Assembly (NCBI RefSeq): GCF_017875645.1
Contig: NZ_JAGGMR010000001.1
Coordinates: forward strand, 2,542,001 to 2,606,000
From: Nocardia goodfellowii
GTDB lineage: Bacteria > Actinomycetota > Actinomycetes > Mycobacteriales > Mycobacteriaceae
Direction: 5' to 3'
Length of the DNA: 64,000 nucleotides
The notes beneath the pieces are model-generated. The model did not search any database. It was not told where the DNA came from and worked only from the letters and a program-made list of their open reading frames with translations. Below, in pieces: positions 36,080-45,716 of this stretch. The stretch's first letter is position 1, and each line of letters opens with the position of its first letter. Both the position numbers and the translations under genes were made by a program.

Positions 36080-37021
36080 TCAGCGGACGACCCATTCGAA
36101 GGCCTCGGCCTTCGATCGGGCGCCCGCGGCGGTGCGGGAGCGATTGGGTTCGCCGAGTTCGGCGAGCAGGTCCTCGGTGAGACCGACCAGGGCGGCCAGC
36201 GTCGTGGGCGCGAACCAATCCGGGCGAGTGGCGAAGAGGATGTCCTCGGACGCGGTGTTGCCGCTGGCGCCGGGTGCGAACGGGCAGCCGCCCAGGCCGC
36301 CGAGGGAGCCGTCGACCATGGTGGCGCCGGCCGCGATCGCGGCCAGCGTGTTGGCGACGCCCATGCCCCAGGTGTCGTGGCCGTGGAAGACGATGCGGCG
36401 CTCGGGCGTTCGCTCGCGAACGGCGGAGACCAAGGCGCTGACCTGTGCCGGATGCGCCTGGCCGAGGGTGTCGGCGAGCACGATGTCGGCGGCACCCGCG
36501 GTCCGCGGATCGTTCGCGATCGCGAGCACGCGTTCCGGATCGACCGGGCCGTCGAACGGGCAGGTGAAGCTGGTGGCCAGGCAGAGTTGAACGGCGCCGC
36601 CGGCCTCGCGCGCGATCCGGACCGCGTCCGGCATGGCTGCCACGCTGTCCTCGGCCGTGCGGCCGATATTGGCCTTGTTGTGCGCGTCGGAGACCGACAG
36701 GCAGTACTGGAAGTTGCGCACGCCGACGGCCGCGGCCTTCTCGACATGCCGTGGCGTCGCGACCCAGAGCCAGCAGCGCTGTAGCTCGTCCGGGGTCAGG
36801 GCGGCGACGAGTTCCATGGTGTTCGCCATCGGCGGCACCAGGTCGGGCCGCGCCATGGAGCCGATCTCCAGTTCGGGGACACCGAGCGCCAGCAACCGGC
36901 GCACGATATCGACCTTGCGTTCGGTGGGCAGCACCTTGCCGGTCAACTGCAGGCCGTCACGCAGGGTCACATCGCGCAGGACCGCTGTCACTTCTCTTCG
37001 CGTGATCGTGCGGGTACGCAC
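36080..37021 (-). CDS. Hydroxymethylglutaryl-CoA lyase family protein
   Basis: 313-residue HMGL-like TIM barrel that cleaves 3-hydroxy-3-methylglutaryl-CoA or a related 3-hydroxy acyl-CoA to acetyl-CoA (or similar) plus a keto acid. The early motif LRDVTLRDGLQL, metal-site residues in VFHGHDTWGMGVANTLAAI (HxH-type) and the family signature GSLGGLGGCPFAPGASGN with the catalytic Cys are all present. The start is taken as GTG 37021. A CaiB-type CoA-transferase gene lies 219 bases upstream on the same strand, which suggests a route that activates a dicarboxylic acid and then splits it. Confidence 0.9.
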   Translation of the reverse strand: MRTRTITRREVTAVLRDVTLRDGLQLTGKVLPTERKVDIVRRLLALGVPELEIGSMARPDLVPPMANTMELVAALTPDELQRCWLWVATPRHVEKAAAVGVRNFQYCLSVSDAHNKANIGRTAEDSVAAMPDAVRIAREAGGAVQLCLATSFTCPFDGPVDPERVLAIANDPRTAGAADIVLADTLGQAHPAQVSALVSAVRERTPERRIVFHGHDTWGMGVANTLAAIAAGATMVDGSLGGLGGCPFAPGASGNTASEDILFATRPDWFAPTTLAALVGLTEDLLAELGEPNRSRTAAGARSKAEAFEWVVR

Positions 37022-37240
37022 ATCACGCCTGCCCAGGACCTCCGATTCGCGCCGGCCGGATTGGGATGCACTGTCGGCCTGCTCGGCGCCGGGGAACGGA
37101 GCTCACCTCTGCTGCGTCCTGCCGGGCGTCTGCGTCCACGCCGCCTACTCATGCCCGGCACCCTATCGGCGTAGGGCGCGTTACGCGAGCACCGGCCCCC
37201 GCGTCGGCGCGCTGATCATGCCCGGACGACGGCGGCGTGC

Positions 37241-38455
37241 TCACACTGCACCGCCGTTCAGCGCGTCGATCTCCTGGTCGGTCAGGCCGAGTAGATCGGA
37301 GAGCACCGCACGGGTGTGTTCGCCGAGATCGGGCCCGACATTGCGGATCGGCAGCGATTGCCCGCCGATGACCGGGACGATGCCGGTGAAACCGACCTGC
37401 TTGGGCTCGGGTTCGCCGACGTCCACCGGGAACGACTGAATCATGTTGCGCGACTTCAATTGTTCGTCGGCTACCAGGTCGGCGGCGGTGTAGATCGGGC
37501 CGCACGGAATAGCGGCTTCCTCGAGGATCTTCAGGGCTTCGTCGCGGGTGTGCCGGATGGTCCACTCCGCGATCGCGGCGTCCAGGCGTTCCCGGTTGGT
37601 CCAGCGGCCCCAATTGTCCTGCAGGCCCGGGTCGGCGGCCAGGTCCGGACGGTCGATGACGCGCATATAGCGCTGGAAGATGGCGTCACCGTTGCCGCCG
37701 ATGATGATGCTGACGCCGTCACTGCACGGATAGGCGTTGCTCGGGGCGATGCCCTCCATCCGGCCGCCGACGCGTTCCCGTTTGATGCCGTAGGCCAGAT
37801 AGTCGGGGACCAGCGATTCCATCACCGACAGGATGGATTCGTTCAGGGCGACATCGATGACACGCTGCTCCAACGGGACCCGCTCGACCCGCTCACGCTG
37901 GAACAGTGCCATCACGGTGCCGAACGCGGCATAGATCCCCGCGATGGAATCGCCGATGGAGACGCCGACCCGGACCGGTGGCCGGTCCGGGTCGCCGACC
38001 AGTTCGCGCAGACCGCCGACCGCTTCGGCGACGGCCGCGAAGCCGGGGCGCTGCGCCAGCGGCCCGGTCTGGCCGTACGCCGAGATGCGGGTGATCACCA
38101 GATCGGGGTTGGCCTCGGAGAGCACCTCCGGACCCAGGCCCCACTTCTCCAGGATCCCGGGCCGGAAGTTCTCCAGCAGCACATCACACTGCTTGATCAG
38201 ATCGAGGACGATCCGCCGGCCCGCGTCGGTGCGCAGGTCCAGCGTGATGGACTTCTTGTTCCGGTTGATGGTCCGGTACAACATCGAGGTGTCGCCGCCG
38301 TAGAGGCGCCAGTTCCGCAGCTCGTCACCGGTTTTCGGGCGCTCCACCTTGATCACCTCGGCACCGAAGTCACCGAGGATGCGCCCGGCCGTCGGTGCGG
38401 CCACGTAGTTGCCCAGTTCCAGAACCCGCACCCCGTCGAGCGGCCGAATCTCCAT
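37241..38455 (-). CDS. CaiB/BaiF (class III) CoA-transferase
   Basis: 404-residue class III CoA-transferase that moves CoA between carboxylic acids. The catalytic aspartate is Asp169 in VGVSIGDSIAGIYAAFG, the same number as in formyl-CoA transferase. Other family motifs are LDGVRVLELGNYVAAPTAGR, DFGAEVIKVERPKTGD and NKKSITLDLR. The start is ATG 38455; a GTG six bases upstream is possible. The neighbour HMGL-type lyase suggests a substrate such as hydroxymethylglutarate, itaconate or a related branched dicarboxylate; that is inference from context. Confidence 0.93.
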   Translation of the reverse strand: MEIRPLDGVRVLELGNYVAAPTAGRILGDFGAEVIKVERPKTGDELRNWRLYGGDTSMLYRTINRNKKSITLDLRTDAGRRIVLDLIKQCDVLLENFRPGILEKWGLGPEVLSEANPDLVITRISAYGQTGPLAQRPGFAAVAEAVGGLRELVGDPDRPPVRVGVSIGDSIAGIYAAFGTVMALFQRERVERVPLEQRVIDVALNESILSVMESLVPDYLAYGIKRERVGGRMEGIAPSNAYPCSDGVSIIIGGNGDAIFQRYMRVIDRPDLAADPGLQDNWGRWTNRERLDAAIAEWTIRHTRDEALKILEEAAIPCGPIYTAADLVADEQLKSRNMIQSFPVDVGEPEPKQVGFTGIVPVIGGQSLPIRNVGPDLGEHTRAVLSDLLGLTDQEIDALNGGAV

Positions 38456-38510
38456 CGTCACGGCCCCCACGATAGGGCCCGGTCCGCCCGGCCGGGGCAG
38501 CGCCGAGGAT

Positions 38511-39434
38511 TCAGGCGGCCTGGGCCGCGCTCTCCTCGACGATGGAGTAGTGCTCGGCATTGCCGGCGATGACGGTGCTGCGCGTACCGTCCACGCCGAC
38601 CGGGATGTCGCCGGCCAGGGTGATGCGGGTGAGGCGGCGGGGTTGGGCGTCGTAGTCGTCCACGGCGTAATGCTGGGTGGCGCGGTTGTCCCAGATCGCG
38701 ACATCGCCGAGCTGCCAGTTCCAGCGGGTCGTGTTCTCCAGCTTGGTCACCCGGTGCTGCAGCAACTGGAACAGCGCCTGCGATTCGGCGGTGGAGAGGC
38801 CGACGAAGTTCTTCACGAAATGCCCGAGCAGTAGTGCGCGCTCCCCGGTGACCGGGTGCACGCGGACCACCGGATGCTCGGTCTCGTAGTAGGTCGACTC
38901 GAATTCCGCGCGATAAGCCTGACCCTGCGCGCCGGCCGCATGCTGATCGCTGCGGTCGGCGGCGTAGTCATAGGCATTGGTGTGCCGCGCGCGCAGGTTC
39001 TCCACCAGGGCTTTGAGCGGCGCGGGCAGCGACTCGTAGGCGGCGACGGTGGAAGCCCAGGTGGTGGAGCCGCCGTAGCTGGGCAGATGCACCGCGCGCA
39101 GGATGGACGCCTTCGGAATGCGGTCCACGAAGGTGACATCGGTATGCCAGCTGTTGGCGCGGCCGTACTCGGAATCGATCGGCAGCGACTTGACACCCTT
39201 GGAGGTGACCGTGGGGTGCGGGGTGGTGGGCGCGCCCAGCAGTTCCGCGAATTCGTACTGGCCGTCCTCGGTCAGCTGGTCCTGGCCGCGGAAGAAGATC
39301 ACCTTGTGCTCGTGCAGTGCGTCTTGGATCAGTGCGACCGTCTCGGCGTCCAGAGCACCGCTCAACCGGACGCCATCGATGCGCGCGCCGATCCGGCTGC
39401 CGAGTTTTACCACTGTTGCTGAATCGACGGACAT
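38511..39434 (-). CDS. Alpha-ketoglutarate-dependent alkylsulfatase (Rv3406/AtsK-like)
   Basis: 307-residue Fe(II)/2-oxoglutarate dioxygenase of the TauD/TfdA family. The iron ligands are His97 and Asp99 (SWHTDVTF) and His255 ([13 protein letters not shown]); Arg270 (RRLTRITL) would bind 2-oxoglutarate. The sequence follows M. tuberculosis Rv3406, a type II alkyl sulfatase, along its whole length ([36 protein letters not shown]). It would release sulfite or sulfate from alkyl sulfates or sulfonates as a sulfur source. ATG 39434 is the start; the upstream frame is not coding-like. It stands apart from the CoA-transferase gene by 55 bases. Confidence 0.92.
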   Translation of the reverse strand: MSVDSATVVKLGSRIGARIDGVRLSGALDAETVALIQDALHEHKVIFFRGQDQLTEDGQYEFAELLGAPTTPHPTVTSKGVKSLPIDSEYGRANSWHTDVTFVDRIPKASILRAVHLPSYGGSTTWASTVAAYESLPAPLKALVENLRARHTNAYDYAADRSDQHAAGAQGQAYRAEFESTYYETEHPVVRVHPVTGERALLLGHFVKNFVGLSTAESQALFQLLQHRVTKLENTTRWNWQLGDVAIWDNRATQHYAVDDYDAQPRRLTRITLAGDIPVGVDGTRSTVIAGNAEHYSIVEESAAQAA

Positions 39435-39526
39435 GTAAGGGCCTTTCGCTCGAACGTTTGCTGTGTTCGAGCACACCAGCGGGGCCGCCGAGCGAACAGG
39501 TTTACCCTCAGCCGGATCGAAACGCG

Positions 39527-40297
39527 CTACCCGACGTGCTCGCGCAGGTAGGCGATGTCGTCGGCGACACCGTCGGCCGGGGTTTCCAGCACCACCGGGG
39601 CACCCGCGGTGCGGCACACCTCGGCGAGCAACTCCGGATCGATGGTGCCCTCGGACAGGTTGGCGTGCCGGTCGGCTCCGGAATTGAACTCGTCGCGCGA
39701 GGAGTTAAGGTGCACCAGGTCGATACGGCCAGTGATGGCTTTGATGCGATCCACCACGCCGACCAGTTCCTCCCCACCCGCCCAGGCGTGACAGGTGTCC
39801 AGGCAGAAACCCGCGCCGAAATCGCCGACCGCGTCCCATAGCCGGGCGATGGAATCGAAATGCCGTGCCATGGCGTGATTGCCGCCCGCGGTGTTCTCGA
39901 TCAGGATCGGCACCGCGAAGCCGCCCTTGTCCTGCTGGCGTTCGAAGAGCTTGCGCCAGTTGATGATTCCGGCCTCGATCTCGGCGTCGGACCGGACATG
40001 GCCGCCGTGCACGACCAGGCCGAACGCACCCAGCTCGGCGGCCGCCGCGGCCTGCAGGGCGACCGCCTGGCGCGAGGGCATACGCAGCCGGTTGTTCGTG
40101 CTGGCCACGTTGATCTGATACGAGGAGTGGATCACCACGTCGATCTCGCTGGCCTTGATCTGCTCGGCCAGCGGATGCGGCTTCGGTTTGTCCCAGCTCT
40201 GCGGATCCACAACGAAGAACTGGACGACTTCGGCGCCGAGTTTCGCACCCAGGCCGATCGGGTCGCTGTCCTGGCGGACATGGGCTCCAATTCGCAT
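39527..40297 (-). CDS. nfo: Endonuclease IV (AP endonuclease)
   Basis: 256-residue TIM-barrel AP endonuclease of base-excision repair, cutting DNA 5' to abasic sites. All nine metal ligands have counterparts: His in [13 protein letters not shown], His in GLVVHGGHV, Glu in ILIENTAGG, Asp and His in FCLDTCHAW, His in LVHLNSSRD, Asp and His in ADRHANL, and Glu in VVLETPADG. The segment HLNSSRD replaces the usual HxNDS(R/K), a change next to a ligand. It closely follows the M. tuberculosis end/nfo sequence. The start ATG 40297 sits at the end of a short gap before the divergent kinase gene. Confidence 0.9.
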   Translation of the reverse strand: MRIGAHVRQDSDPIGLGAKLGAEVVQFFVVDPQSWDKPKPHPLAEQIKASEIDVVIHSSYQINVASTNNRLRMPSRQAVALQAAAAAELGAFGLVVHGGHVRSDAEIEAGIINWRKLFERQQDKGGFAVPILIENTAGGNHAMARHFDSIARLWDAVGDFGAGFCLDTCHAWAGGEELVGVVDRIKAITGRIDLVHLNSSRDEFNSGADRHANLSEGTIDPELLAEVCRTAGAPVVLETPADGVADDIAYLREHVG

Positions 40298-40429
40298 GAG
40301 GTCGAGCTTAGGCCGGGCCACCGACAAACCAGCGCGAGCGGGCGATAATCGAGGTGTTGCAGGAGCGCGGGCCCGGGAGATACATCGGTAGGATCCGCGT
40401 GCTCGGCCCGATGAGGGGGTGTACCCACT

Positions 40430-42355
40430 GTGTTGCAAGCTGGCGAGGTCTTTGCCGGTTACGTCGTCAAACGCGTGCTCGGCCAAGGCGGCATGGGCAC
40501 CGTCTACCTGGCGCAGCATCCGCGGCTGCCCCGCCTCACGGCGCTGAAGTTGCTGGACCGCGAGCTCTACGGCGACGACGAGATCCGCCGGCGCTTCGAG
40601 CGCGAAGCCGATCTGGTGGCTCAACTGGACCACCCGAACATCGTCACCGTCTACGACCGCGGCGCCGAGGGTGACCAGCTGTGGATCTCCATGCAGTTCG
40701 TGGCCGGCTCTGATGCCGCGAGCGCGGACGTAGACGCTTTGGCGCCCGCACGGGCGGTGCACATCATTTCCGATACCGCCGCCGCCCTGGACTTCGCACA
40801 CGCCAACGGCGTGCTGCACCGCGACGTGAAACCGGCGAACATCCTGCTCGCCAAGGCCCCGATCGGACAGCCGGAACGGGTGCTACTCACCGATTTCGGG
40901 ATCGCGGCCATGCGGAATTCCGACACCACGCTGTCGTCGGTGGGGCAGATCACCGCCACCCTCGCCTACGCCGCGCCCGAACAGCTCAGCGGCACCCCGA
41001 TGGACCACCGGTCCGATCAATATTCGCTGGCGTGCACGTTGTTCTGGATGCTCACCGGGACGCCGCCGTTCGCCGGCGGCAACCCGGCAGTGGTGATGAA
41101 CGGTCACCTGTTCGGCCCGGTGCCGTCCCTGCGACAAGCCCGCCCCGGCTTGCCACCCGCGCTGGACGGCGTGCTGGCACGGGCCCTGGGCAAGCGGGCC
41201 GACGAACGCTTCGCCAGCTGCACCGAATTCGCGACGGCGGCCCGCCAGGCACTGGCCTCCGGTGGGCCGCAACAGCATTCACCGGCACGGCCGCCACAAC
41301 CGGGCTCGTACCCGGGTTATCCGCTGCCCGGTGCCCGGCCGCCGACCGGGTACACACCGCCCGCCCATGCGGGTTACGGACCGCAGCCGACTCGGCCGTA
41401 TGCCGGGAGTGGTCCGCAGCCGACTGGGCCGTATGCCAGCGGTCCGCAGCCGACTGCGGCGAATCCTGGGAGCCCGCCGCAGCCGATCGGGCCGTATGCC
41501 AGTGGCCCGCAGCCGACTGCGCCGTATCCCGGGCACGCGCCCCAGCGGACTGGGCCGTATGCCAGTGGCCCGCAGCCGACCGCGCCGTATCCAGGGACCC
41601 CGCCGCAGCCGACTGGGCTGTATCCCGGCAACGAGCCGCAGTCGACTCGTCCGTCTGGGAACGGTCCGCAGCCGACTGGGCCTTATCCGGGGAATGGTTC
41701 GCAGCCGCACGTTCCGCACACCGGTTACCGGCCGCCGACATACCCGTATCCGTCTGCGCCGCCTGCGTATCCGTCCGGGGCGGCCGGGTACACGTCAGGA
41801 GTTCCACCGGTACCGAGCGTGCCGCCGGGGACTGGTCTCGCGCCGAATGGTGTTCCGCCAGTGGCAAGTAGGCCATCCAGGCCAGGCATGCCTCCTGTCG
41901 CAGGCACGCCGCCGATCTCCGCCAGTCCTTCCAGTGGGGGCACGCCTTCTGGCCTCGGCACGTCTCCTGGTGTGGGCACACCTCCTGCGGCCAGCGCGCC
42001 TCGTGGCGCGAGCGGGGTTCCTGGAGCGAACTCGCCTTCTGCTGCGGGCACGTCTTCTGCCGCGGACACGTCCTCTGCCGCGGGCGGGCTTCCTGCCTCC
42101 GGTGGCCCGGCGACATCGGGGCCCGTGCCCGCGCGACCGAGCTCGGGCCGAAACCCTATGCCGCCCACGGGGACCGAGTCGCCCTCGCCCGTGCGTCCAC
42201 CGAGCGCCGATCCGCCCACCCCGTCGGGAAGTGCTGCCGCGCAAGGGCCGTCATCCGGTCGGCGGCGAACTGTGCGACCCATCACTATCGCGCTGCCGGA
42301 CGCGCCGATCCGGCGTGCTCGGCCGTCCGCCGGCGAACCGGGCCGGGAGCCATAG
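40430..42355 (+). CDS. Ser/Thr protein kinase with Pro-rich repeat tail, no membrane segment
   Basis: 641 residues starting at GTG 40430. The kinase domain (about 8-280) is complete: glycine loop VLGQGGMGTVYLA, Lys40, catalytic Asp132 in VLHRDVKPANILL, DFG, and APEQLSG. Instead of a membrane helix and sensor it has a 360-residue low-complexity tail: first Pro/Gly/Tyr/Gln repeats such as GPQPTAPYPG and GPYASGPQPT (about 305-430), then Gly/Ser/Thr/Pro-rich sequence. The tail is likely disordered and a binding or phosphorylation platform; kinase activity is expected but targets are unknown. It is the first of three related kinase genes in 10 kb. Confidence 0.92.
   Translation: MLQAGEVFAGYVVKRVLGQGGMGTVYLAQHPRLPRLTALKLLDRELYGDDEIRRRFEREADLVAQLDHPNIVTVYDRGAEGDQLWISMQFVAGSDAASADVDALAPARAVHIISDTAAALDFAHANGVLHRDVKPANILLAKAPIGQPERVLLTDFGIAAMRNSDTTLSSVGQITATLAYAAPEQLSGTPMDHRSDQYSLACTLFWMLTGTPPFAGGNPAVVMNGHLFGPVPSLRQARPGLPPALDGVLARALGKRADERFASCTEFATAARQALASGGPQQHSPARPPQPGSYPGYPLPGARPPTGYTPPAHAGYGPQPTRPYAGSGPQPTGPYASGPQPTAANPGSPPQPIGPYASGPQPTAPYPGHAPQRTGPYASGPQPTAPYPGTPPQPTGLYPGNEPQSTRPSGNGPQPTGPYPGNGSQPHVPHTGYRPPTYPYPSAPPAYPSGAAGYTSGVPPVPSVPPGTGLAPNGVPPVASRPSRPGMPPVAGTPPISASPSSGGTPSGLGTSPGVGTPPAASAPRGASGVPGANSPSAAGTSSAADTSSAAGGLPASGGPATSGPVPARPSSGRNPMPPTGTESPSPVRPPSADPPTPSGSAAAQGPSSGRRRTVRPITIALPDAPIRRARPSAGEPGREP
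41380..41710. repeat. Proline-rich tandem repeat region inside the first kinase gene
   Basis: Imperfect repeats of about 30 and 60 bases encoding variants of GPQPTGPYASGPQPTAPYPG. The recurring DNA core is CCGCAGCCGACTGGGCCGTA. At least ten short units are visible. The antisense frames stay open here because of the repeat composition and are not genes. Confidence 0.8.
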
Positions 42356-42543
42356 GGATTCGCTATCGGACGACGGTTGGAACGCCCCGGGGTCCGTGCG
42401 CGATACCCGTTCGTCGGCCCTTAGGCGGGTGCGGCAACTGCTAGGGTTTTCGTATTCCGTGGTCGGGCGCCGCCCTGATCGCGTTCTCGTGCTGTACGCC
42501 TGTCGCCGGTGGGTCCCGGTGCGGGCGAGAAGTGGAGCAAGAC

Positions 42544-44334
42544 ATGCTGGCCAGCGGTGATGTTTTCGCCGGCTATGTCATCGAAAGGCAATTGGGCCGC
42601 GGTGGCATGGGTTCGGTCTACCTGGCGAAACATCCGCGGCTGCCGCGGATGACAGCGCTGAAGCTGTTGAACCGGGAGATGTTTCACGACGAGGAGGTGC
42701 GGGCGCGGTTCGAACGGGAGGCGGATCTGGTCGCCCGGCTCGACCACCCCAATATCGTCACGGTGTACGACCGCGGGCTCGAGGAAGAGCAGCTGTGGAT
42801 CTCCATGCAGTACATCGACGGTATCGACGCCGCCTCGGTGGAGCCGCAGTCGCTGCCTCCGGCGCGAGCGGTGCAGATCATCAAGGAAACCGGTGAGGCG
42901 CTGGACTACGCGCACGGCATGGGCGTGCTGCACCGCGATGTGAAACCGGCCAATATCCTGCTGGCCCGGTCCGGGAGCGGCCGGGGCGAACGGGTCTATC
43001 TCACCGACTTCGGTATCGCGCGGTTGCGCGACGACACCGGACATCTCACCCAGACCGGCACCTTCACCGCGACGCTCGCCTATGCCTCGCCCGAACAGCT
43101 CACCGGTTCGCCGCTGGACCATCGATCCGATCAGTACTCGCTGGCCTGCACGCTGTTCTGGTTGTTCACCGGTAGCGGTCCGTTCGCCTCGACCAACCCG
43201 GCGCAGGTCATCCAGGGGCACCTGCAAACCGCGCCGCCCGCGTTGAGCAGTGTGCGCGCCGGTCTGCCCTACGCCTTGGACGGTGTGCTGGCCAAGGCGA
43301 TGGCCAAGCGGCCCGATGATCGATTCCACTCGTGTTCGGAATTCGCCGCGGCCGCGCAGCAGGCGCTGAACGATCGCAGTCAGCCGTCGATACCGCTGGT
43401 CGGCGGTCCGCGGCCGGTGACCGGGCCGCAGTTCCCGACGCAGCACAATTCCACCCCGCAGTTCCCGACAGCGGGCGGTATGCACCCGTCCAGCCCGCAG
43501 GTGCCGACCTATCCGATGGGGCAGGCCAGCGGCCCGCACTCGCTGTCCGGCGCGCCGACGGCGATCACGCCCGCGCCGCGACCGGCCCAGCACACCATGC
43601 CGGTGGGTTCGCCCGCGCCGCAACCGAATCCGTCGAACTCCGGGCCCTATGCCGCACAGCACGCGTACGCCCCGCAGGGCGGATACAACGCGCCGCGTCC
43701 GCCGGGGCCGCGGAAGTCCAACGCGGGCCTCATCGTCGGCGTGGTCGTGGGTGCGGTGGTGCTGGTGATCGCGCTGCTGGCTGTGATCGGCGTGGTGGTC
43801 GATGACGATACCGGGACGACGCCGACGCGTACCGCGACCGCCTCGGCGACCGCGACGGCCACCTCCACCAGCAACGCGCCGGCGCAGACGGCGAGCGTGG
43901 ACGCGATCAGCCGGGAGTTCCCGAGCCTGGTCCCGGCTGAAACCGACGGCGACTCCGGTTACAACGGGTCGACCTGCAGTTCGCACACCGCCAGCTCGCC
44001 GCCCAATCCGACCGATGGCACACCGGATTTCGGCAAGTGGGGCTTCGCGTGGGACTGCTACGGCGGCGGCGACAACGACGACCCGTTCTACACGATCTAC
44101 ATGTATAACTCGGCCGCCGACGCCCAGGCCGCGCTGAACAACCTGCCCAAGGACGCCACCAAGTCCACCGAGACCAACGCCGGAAAGTCTTACACCAACT
44201 ACAAATTCAACGACAGCGGCCCGAAGATGGTGACGGTGTTCACCGGATCCCGCGGGCAGTACCTGATGTACACCGACGGGATCGCGGGCAGCATCGACGA
44301 GGTGCTGCGCTGGTGGCGTTCGGCGCCACTGTGA
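42544..44334 (+). CDS. Membrane-anchored Ser/Thr protein kinase with extracellular domain
   Basis: 596 residues from ATG 42544 (GTGGAG six bases upstream). Kinase domain with QLGRGGMGSVYLA, Lys40, Asp132 in VLHRDVKPANILL and ASPEQLTG. A Pro/Gln-rich juxtamembrane linker (about 285-395) leads to one membrane helix (AGLIVGVVVGAVVLVIALLA). A Thr/Ala-rich stalk then carries an extracytoplasmic domain of about 140 residues with two cysteines (NGSTCSSHT and WDCYGGGD), reminiscent of PknH-type sensor domains. It should sense an envelope cue and phosphorylate cytosolic targets. The kinase domain is collinear with those of the two neighbouring kinase genes. Confidence 0.94.
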   Translation: MLASGDVFAGYVIERQLGRGGMGSVYLAKHPRLPRMTALKLLNREMFHDEEVRARFEREADLVARLDHPNIVTVYDRGLEEEQLWISMQYIDGIDAASVEPQSLPPARAVQIIKETGEALDYAHGMGVLHRDVKPANILLARSGSGRGERVYLTDFGIARLRDDTGHLTQTGTFTATLAYASPEQLTGSPLDHRSDQYSLACTLFWLFTGSGPFASTNPAQVIQGHLQTAPPALSSVRAGLPYALDGVLAKAMAKRPDDRFHSCSEFAAAAQQALNDRSQPSIPLVGGPRPVTGPQFPTQHNSTPQFPTAGGMHPSSPQVPTYPMGQASGPHSLSGAPTAITPAPRPAQHTMPVGSPAPQPNPSNSGPYAAQHAYAPQGGYNAPRPPGPRKSNAGLIVGVVVGAVVLVIALLAVIGVVVDDDTGTTPTRTATASATATATSTSNAPAQTASVDAISREFPSLVPAETDGDSGYNGSTCSSHTASSPPNPTDGTPDFGKWGFAWDCYGGGDNDDPFYTIYMYNSAADAQAALNNLPKDATKSTETNAGKSYTNYKFNDSGPKMVTVFTGSRGQYLMYTDGIAGSIDEVLRWWRSAPL

Positions 44335-44337
44335 TTG

Positions 44338-44823
44338 TCAGAGAACGGATTCCACCGCACCGCGCAGTGCGGCGTCGCCGGGGGTGACGGTCGGCCGGAA
44401 CCGCCCGGCCACCTTGCCCTCGCGGTCGATCAGGAATTTCTCGAAGTTCCACTGGATGTCGCCGGCGGCACCCTCGGTGTCGGCGGTGGCCACCAGCTCC
44501 GCGTACAGCGGGTGCCGGTTTTCGCCGTTGACCTCGGTCTTCTCCAACAGCGGGAAGTCCACCCCGTAGGTGGTGGCGCAGAACTGCGCGATCTCCTCGG
44601 CGCTACCGGGTTCCTGGCCCATGAACTGGTTGCACGGCACACCGACGACGGTGAAGCCCTGCGGCCCGTAGGTCTGCTGCAACTCCACCAGTCCCGAATA
44701 CTGCGGAGTCAAACCACATTTCGACGCCACATTGACCAGCAGCACGGCTTTGTCCCCGGCCAGCTCCGCCAGCGTGGTCGGCTCGCCGTCCAAGGTCCGC
44801 AGCGCGATATCACGAATGCTCAT
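44338..44823 (-). CDS. Glutathione-peroxidase-family thiol peroxidase
   Basis: 161-residue non-selenium Gpx. Peroxidatic Cys36 in NVASKCGLTPQY, Gln66 in VPCNQFMGQEP, and Trp124-Asn125 in QWNFEKFLID make the catalytic tetrad; Cys81 (AQFCATTYGVDFP) is in the position of the resolving cysteine of thioredoxin-dependent members. It would reduce hydroperoxides with thioredoxin or mycothiol/mycoredoxin, since glutathione is not expected in this lineage. I chose ATG 44823 (GGGGCG upstream) over a site three codons earlier. It is convergent with the second kinase gene. Confidence 0.92.
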   Translation of the reverse strand: MSIRDIALRTLDGEPTTLAELAGDKAVLLVNVASKCGLTPQYSGLVELQQTYGPQGFTVVGVPCNQFMGQEPGSAEEIAQFCATTYGVDFPLLEKTEVNGENRHPLYAELVATADTEGAAGDIQWNFEKFLIDREGKVAGRFRPTVTPGDAALRGAVESVL

Positions 44824-44939
44824 TCGCCCCACGCTACTGGATCCGCCTCGGGTCGGAGCCTGGTCCGAGCGGCTACGACCAGGGGAGTCAGGGGAAATCC
44901 GGATGGCGCGGCGGGAGATCGCCCGACAGACTGGAGGGC

Positions 44940-45716
44940 ATGACTTCGCACGCTGTGGGTACCGACACCGCCGAAAAGGCGGCTCCGACCGATGTCGCGG
45001 CCCGTGCCATCGATGTGTCCAAGATCTACGGTTCGGGAGATACGCAGGTCACGGCCCTGGATGCGGTGTCGGCAGAGTTCGCGAAGGGTGAGTTCACCGC
45101 CATCATGGGGCCCTCGGGTTCGGGGAAGTCGACCCTGATGCACTGCCTGGCCGGGCTGGACAGCGCGAGCTCGGGCGCGGTCCGGATCGGTGACACCGAT
45201 CTCACCAACCTCTCGGACAAGCAGATGACGGCGTTGCGACGAGATCGGATCGGGTTCGTGTTCCAGGCGTTCAACCTGGTGCCGACGCTCACCGCGCTGG
45301 AGAACATCACGCTCCCGTTGGATATCGCCGGGCGCAAGGCGGATCAGCAATGGCTCGACACCGTGCTGAAGCGGCTGGGGCTCACCGATCGGCTCACCCA
45401 TCGGCCCAGCGAGCTGTCGGGTGGTCAGCAGCAGCGCGTGGCCTGCGCGCGGGCGCTGGCGGGCAAGCCGGAGATCATCTTCGGTGACGAGCCGACCGGC
45501 AATCTGGACTCGCGTTCCTCCGGCGAGGTGCTCTCGATCCTGCGCGCCGCGGTGGACGAGTTCGGGCAGACCGTCGTGATCGTCACCCACGAACCGCATG
45601 CCGCGGCCTACGCCGACCGGGTGATCTTCCTCGCCGACGGCCGCATCGTGGACGAATTGCGGGATCCCACCGCGGAATCCGTGCTGGACCGGATGAAGGC
45701 GCTGGAAACACTCTGA
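44940..45716 (+). CDS. ABC transporter ATP-binding protein (MacB/LolD type)
   Basis: 258 residues. Complete ABC motifs: Walker A MGPSGSGKSTLMH, Q-loop FVFQAFNLVPTLTALENI, signature LSGGQQQRVACARAL, Walker B IIFGDEPTGNLDS and H-loop VIVTHEP. A 25-residue extension precedes the domain. The gene starts at ATG 44940 behind TGGAGGG, and its TGA overlaps the permease ATG (TGATG), so the two are translationally coupled. The MacB/LolD class works by mechanotransmission with FtsX-type permeases, exporting or extracting lipids, peptides or lipoproteins from the membrane. Confidence 0.95.
   Translation: MTSHAVGTDTAEKAAPTDVAARAIDVSKIYGSGDTQVTALDAVSAEFAKGEFTAIMGPSGSGKSTLMHCLAGLDSASSGAVRIGDTDLTNLSDKQMTALRRDRIGFVFQAFNLVPTLTALENITLPLDIAGRKADQQWLDTVLKRLGLTDRLTHRPSELSGGQQQRVACARALAGKPEIIFGDEPTGNLDSRSSGEVLSILRAAVDEFGQTVVIVTHEPHAAAYADRVIFLADGRIVDELRDPTAESVLDRMKALETL

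Noticed and set aside
41380..41710. CRISPR-like regular repeats
   Set aside because: Units are imperfect, in frame with the kinase, have no unique spacers and encode a protein repeat.
41052..42116. Minus-strand open frames over the proline-rich kinase tail
   Set aside because: They arise from the repeat composition; no start signal and low-complexity products.
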